NCBI GenBank assembly: GCA_036583965.1
Contig: JAZBQD010000021.1
Location: 19,363,875 to 19,427,874, forward strand
Direction of reading: 5' to 3'
DNA from: Prunella strophiata
Lineage: Eukaryota > Chordata > Aves > Passeriformes > Prunellidae
DNA: 64,000 nt
Shown here: one piece after another, positions 60,541 through 64,000 of the stretch
Layout: every line of letters starts with the position of its first letter
How positions within the stretch are numbered: position 1 is the first letter of the stretch
Notes under the pieces: model-generated
Told to the model about the DNA's origin: nothing
The model's database searches: none
What the model saw: the letters and a program-made list of their open reading frames with translations, nothing else
Translations under genes and position numbers: made by a program

Positions 60541-60574
60541 CTCACCTAAAATGAATCATCCTTTGATAGGTGAG
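60541..60574. promoter_or_regulatory. Inverted pair of CACCT elements
   Basis: CTCACCTA at 60541-60548 and its exact reverse complement TAGGTGAG at 60567-60574 are separated by 18 bases. Paired CACCT elements are the known ZEB1/ZEB2 target arrangement. Function here is inferred. Confidence 0.35.
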
Positions 60575-60934
60575 GGAAATATAATTAGTGTTTGCATTGT
60601 TAGCACTGGCTGAGTAGGCAAGTGGGTTTTCTTGGCCCGGGCTGGGAAATATTCCTGCCAAGGGGAGAGGGAAGCAGAGCCGGGGTGGGGCCCTGTCCTG
60701 CTCCATGTCCCACTTTCCCACCCCTGCAGTGGCACTGGTGACACCTCTCCTGGCAGGTGCACCAGGAGCTACAGACCAAATGGCTGAGGAGGGGAAAAGC
60801 TTGGGATGCTTCCCAAAAGCCAGCATGAAGGGCTGCTCCAGGGGGCTGGAGCAGGAATGCTGTGTGGGAGCTGCCTGCCTGGGAAGGGGCTGCATCCCCT
60901 CACCTGAGCAGAGCCGTGCTTTGGGATGAGCCAA

Positions 60935-61003
60935 CACCAGCCAGGAGGGTTGGAATGGGACATCTTTAAGATCCCTTCCACCCCAAACCATTCCCAGATT
61001 CCA
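60935..61003 (+). mobile_element. CR1 LINE 3' tail
   Basis: AGGGTTGGAATGGGACATCT and AGATCCCTTCCACCCCAAAC followed by CCATTCCCAGATTCC is a short plus-oriented CR1 end. Confidence 0.7.
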
Positions 61004-62040
61004 CAGTGGTGCCTCTCCCCAGCCTGGCCTTCCCTTGAGCTGCTGCACAGGGAACCCAGGAGTGAGAGCAAATTCCCCTCAGGATCTATTCCTGATGTCA
61101 GAATTACCTTACAAGTACCAGCTCCTGCCTTGTTTTGCTGCTGGGAAGGAATTGTTGATGCACTTTAAACAGTGAGCAAACACAAGAGCGCCCTGATCCT
61201 CCATCCTCCCATTCCTGCAGCACCCAGACACAGCCAGAGCTGCTCCTAAGCACCCCTCCAGAACCTTGATAACCAGTTTAAAAAGTCAAGATTTTGGTGA
61301 TTGGAGTTGGGCTGGGTCTAGAAGCTGCTTGCAGTGGTTCTAGGAGAGCAAAAGCGGAGATGTCGGGAGCTGCCGAGCACAGAAAAATGAATCAAAATAC
61401 TAAATGAAGGTTCTGACCAGCCTCATTAAAAATAAATGCTATGAACTCATGGTAATTACTTCTCTCACTGGAACATGCTGCTTAGTTCCAGGTACAGCTC
61501 AGGACAGAGGAAGAAGGATTTTGACCTCAGAGAAAAGAACATGAGACAGAAATTGCCAGCCAGGCCTCAGACCCTCAGTCCATCTCCCCGAGCCTTTCAT
61601 CCAGGCTGAGATTCTCCAGGGGATTGGGCAGGACCCCAGCCCTGGGGAGCCCACCCAGCCCCTCTCCCTGACCCACACCAGAGGCTGACTTCAGCCCTGG
61701 AGCCCAGTGTTAATGTCATTTCACTGGGGTGGGTTCTCATGGCTTTGAATGCAAATCTCAGGATATTTGCATGTGATTTGATATCCCATGGGGCTCCTCG
61801 TGGTTGGGTGACATCTGCTCCTGGAGCTGAACGGTTTTTTTTTCCCCTTTAGAAGCTCCAGCTTGTGGAATCATGTGATTTTGCAAGATTTTCAGCTTCG
61901 GTTTGGAAGCAAGGTTTCCACCCAGGCTATTGCAGAAAAGTCATTCTTCCAGGCTTGGGAAGCAGCAGACAAGAGCTAAAAATGCCTTCTGTTTAAAAAT
62001 GCCTCAATTTTAAAATGAACCTGATGAATTTTGAATGCTT

Positions 62041-62061
62041 TGAGTCAGGTAACGCTGACGT
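62041..62061 (+). promoter_or_regulatory. AP-1 and CRE-like motifs in JPH3 intron 1
   Basis: TGAGTCA (perfect AP-1 core) is followed within ten bases by TGACGT (CRE half site). The surrounding AT-rich segment is single-copy. Regulatory use is inferred. Confidence 0.3.
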
Positions 62062-62689
62062 AGATGAATGAGCTGTATTAAAGTAGGCATGACTTGGAGA
62101 TGGAGGAGCTGGGCAGGGTGAGCTTGGGGATGGTCTTTTAGGGGTGAACACTGGGGTTTGGCATCTGCCCTGTGAGATTTTTTTGTCTCTTTGGGTCTGG
62201 TTTTGGCATTGATTGAACTCCTGAGCAAGAAAGGATTTTTTTGCAGGAGTTTGCAGGAGTTACAGGAGGGTCTTGGTGGTCATCTGCCCCTGGGTTCAGC
62301 TGTTTAACTCACAATTAAAGTATGTTTTTAACAAAAAAAAAAAATTGTGAGCTTGCAGAAAACAAAACTGGAAAGGCAAATGTTTATATTTTGGGGCTTG
62401 ATATTGGCTTTTCAAAGACAGATTCTGGCTTTGCATCAGAAATCCCTAAAAATTGCACTGGGTGTGTGAGCATTCCCTAAGAACAGCCACTGCTCTCCCA
62501 ACATTATTCCCTGAAGAGGTTCCACTCACTCTCAGCACACAGCAGAGCATCATGAATTTTCATGAATGAGTGAACAGCCAGAGCAAGGCCCCTCATTTTG
62601 CTGATTTCCACAAGAAGATGATCACTACAAAGGTATTATTTCCTGCTCAGGGCATCACCTGGGGCCTGCAAGGTGTTCCCCTGGCATGA

Positions 62690-62842
62690 ACAAGGGTCTG
62701 GAAGTGTCCAAGGCCAGGCTGGAGGGGGCTTGGAGCAATCTGGGGCAGTGGAAGATGTCCCTGCCCATGGCAGGGGTGGGATGAGAGGAGATTTAAGTTC
62801 CCCTCCAACCCAAACCTCTCTGTGATTCCATGATTTATTTCA
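62690..62842 (+). mobile_element. CR1 LINE 3' fragment
   Basis: AAGTGTCCAAGGCCAGGCTG, GGCTTGGAGCAATCTGGGGC and CCATGATTTATTT identify a plus-oriented CR1 3' end. Confidence 0.85.
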
Positions 62843-63881
62843 CAGGGAATAACTAAACCCTGCTCTTGCCTCATCCCATCCTGGAGCAGCCTCCTAGCCC
62901 TGATCCAAGGGGGCTCAGCCTCATCCCACCCCCCAAACCCAGCAGTGCTCCCACTCTGGGAGAGGCTGGGAATCATCCCCTGCTCCTGGATCTCTGCTGG
63001 GGAACAGGAGAGATCCCAGAGTTTGTGGCAGGATTAGAGCAGGGGGGGATTAAGGGAATCAGCATTAGCCTGATTTCACTCTGCTTTCTGACAGGAGCAC
63101 ATTGGCCTTAATGAAGGTGCTGAGCAATATCCTGAAGTGCTTTGCATCCCTGGGGATAAAACCTCATCCTGCTTTTGACCCCAGCTGAATCTGCAGGGAT
63201 GCAGCTGCCCTGGGAAAACCATGGCCCCATTTCACCAGGGGATGATGCCTCCTTGACTTTCCCTGGGTCTCCCAAATCCAGCCCTTCCCATTCCAAAAAT
63301 GCCTTTCTTTGGTTGTTTCCTTTTAAAAGTTGTTATTTCCCCTGGCTGCAGGACCTGGAGCTTTCAGAGGAATCACAACTGGCCTGAGAGGCACCATGAG
63401 CCCCACCAGAATCAGTGAAACCAGGATTTTATTGTCTTTATTGTGGGTTTTGAAGCTTTTCCTTGAATTCTGGCTGGAAAAGGCACTTCCCAACAAATTT
63501 GGGGAAGCAGGAGGTGCAGCAGCAATGAGAAGAGGGAGGGGATGCTCAGGACAGGTTTGGATTTTCCTGAAGAACAGAGGAACAGAATTTTTCCCCTTGA
63601 AGCAAATGGCTGAAACACCTTGGAAAACATTAATTGCCATATAATTTTTTTTTAATGTTTCTAGTGAGGGAGGAGCCTTCACCTGCTGCTTGCAGAGTAT
63701 CCTTGGGACAGGCAATGAGGACATAAATGTGTCCCCACGTTTGGGATGGGACTCATTCCTCCCCCCCAGAGGAGCATCCTTGCCACCTGTGATTTCCTGG
63801 TGATTTTCCCCAAGGAGAAGGGCTCAGCAATCCCTGTTCCATGGTATTTCAGCCAGAAATTCTTTTGTTGTTATTTGCATC

Positions 63882-63936
63882 AAGAGGAGGAGGAGGAGGA
63901 GGAGGTGGAGCAGGAGGAGGAGGAGGCTGAGGCGTG
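63882..63936. repeat. GAG/GGA purine-rich microsatellite
   Basis: A run of GAGGAG triplets interrupted by GTGGAGCAG and ended by GCTGAGGCG. Any acidic frame across it is not supported as coding. Confidence 0.85.
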
Positions 63937-64000
63937 AGGCTGTAGAATCCATCTCCTCCCTGCAGCCCCCAGCTCCTGCTCCTGCAGAGCTTCTGGCTGT

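Overview
The window is nuclear DNA from a bird, most likely a songbird. It carries the first exons of two divergently transcribed brain-expressed genes, ZCCHC14 on the minus strand and JPH3 on the plus strand. The avian assignment rests on about twenty short, 5'-truncated CR1 LINE fragments with the avian 3' tail, on one LTR of a type I know from bird genomes, and on short introns and intergenic space. Mammals have the same ZCCHC14-JPH3 head-to-head order (human 16q24.2). In birds this block is expected on the chromosome 11 homologue. The species cannot be named from the sequence alone.

Layout. 1-18486 is ZCCHC14 intron 2; I found no coding exon in it. 18487-18610 is ZCCHC14 exon 2 (124 nt, minus). 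18611-32580 is ZCCHC14 intron 1. It holds a plus-oriented solo LTR (about 18990-20735) whose interior has been blown up into a 1.3-kb G-rich minisatellite of about 31 units of 40 bp. 32581-33144 is the coding part of ZCCHC14 exon 1, inside a CpG-island promoter with CCAAT boxes. 33145 to about 54900 is the intergenic space, with CR1 fragments, simple repeats and a few candidate regulatory motifs but no supportable gene. About 54940-56060 is the JPH3 CpG island. 56068-56550 is a leader or upstream stretch studded with long T homopolymers. 56586-56967 is JPH3 coding exon 1 (MORN repeats), ending at a clear GTAGGT donor. From 56968 to the end is JPH3 intron 1.

The two genes share no pathway that the sequence shows. 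ZCCHC14 is an RNA-binding adaptor for TENT4 terminal nucleotidyltransferases. JPH3 tethers the endoplasmic reticulum to the plasma membrane in neurons. Their promoters face away from each other across about 23 kb. I found no new gene system. The most unusual structure is the minisatellite born inside the LTR, about 560 bp upstream of ZCCHC14 exon 2. It is open in all six reading frames and produces long spurious ORFs. Exon boundaries and gene identities come from recognising the proteins. Repeat classes come from recognising family signatures by eye, so repeat ends are approximate.
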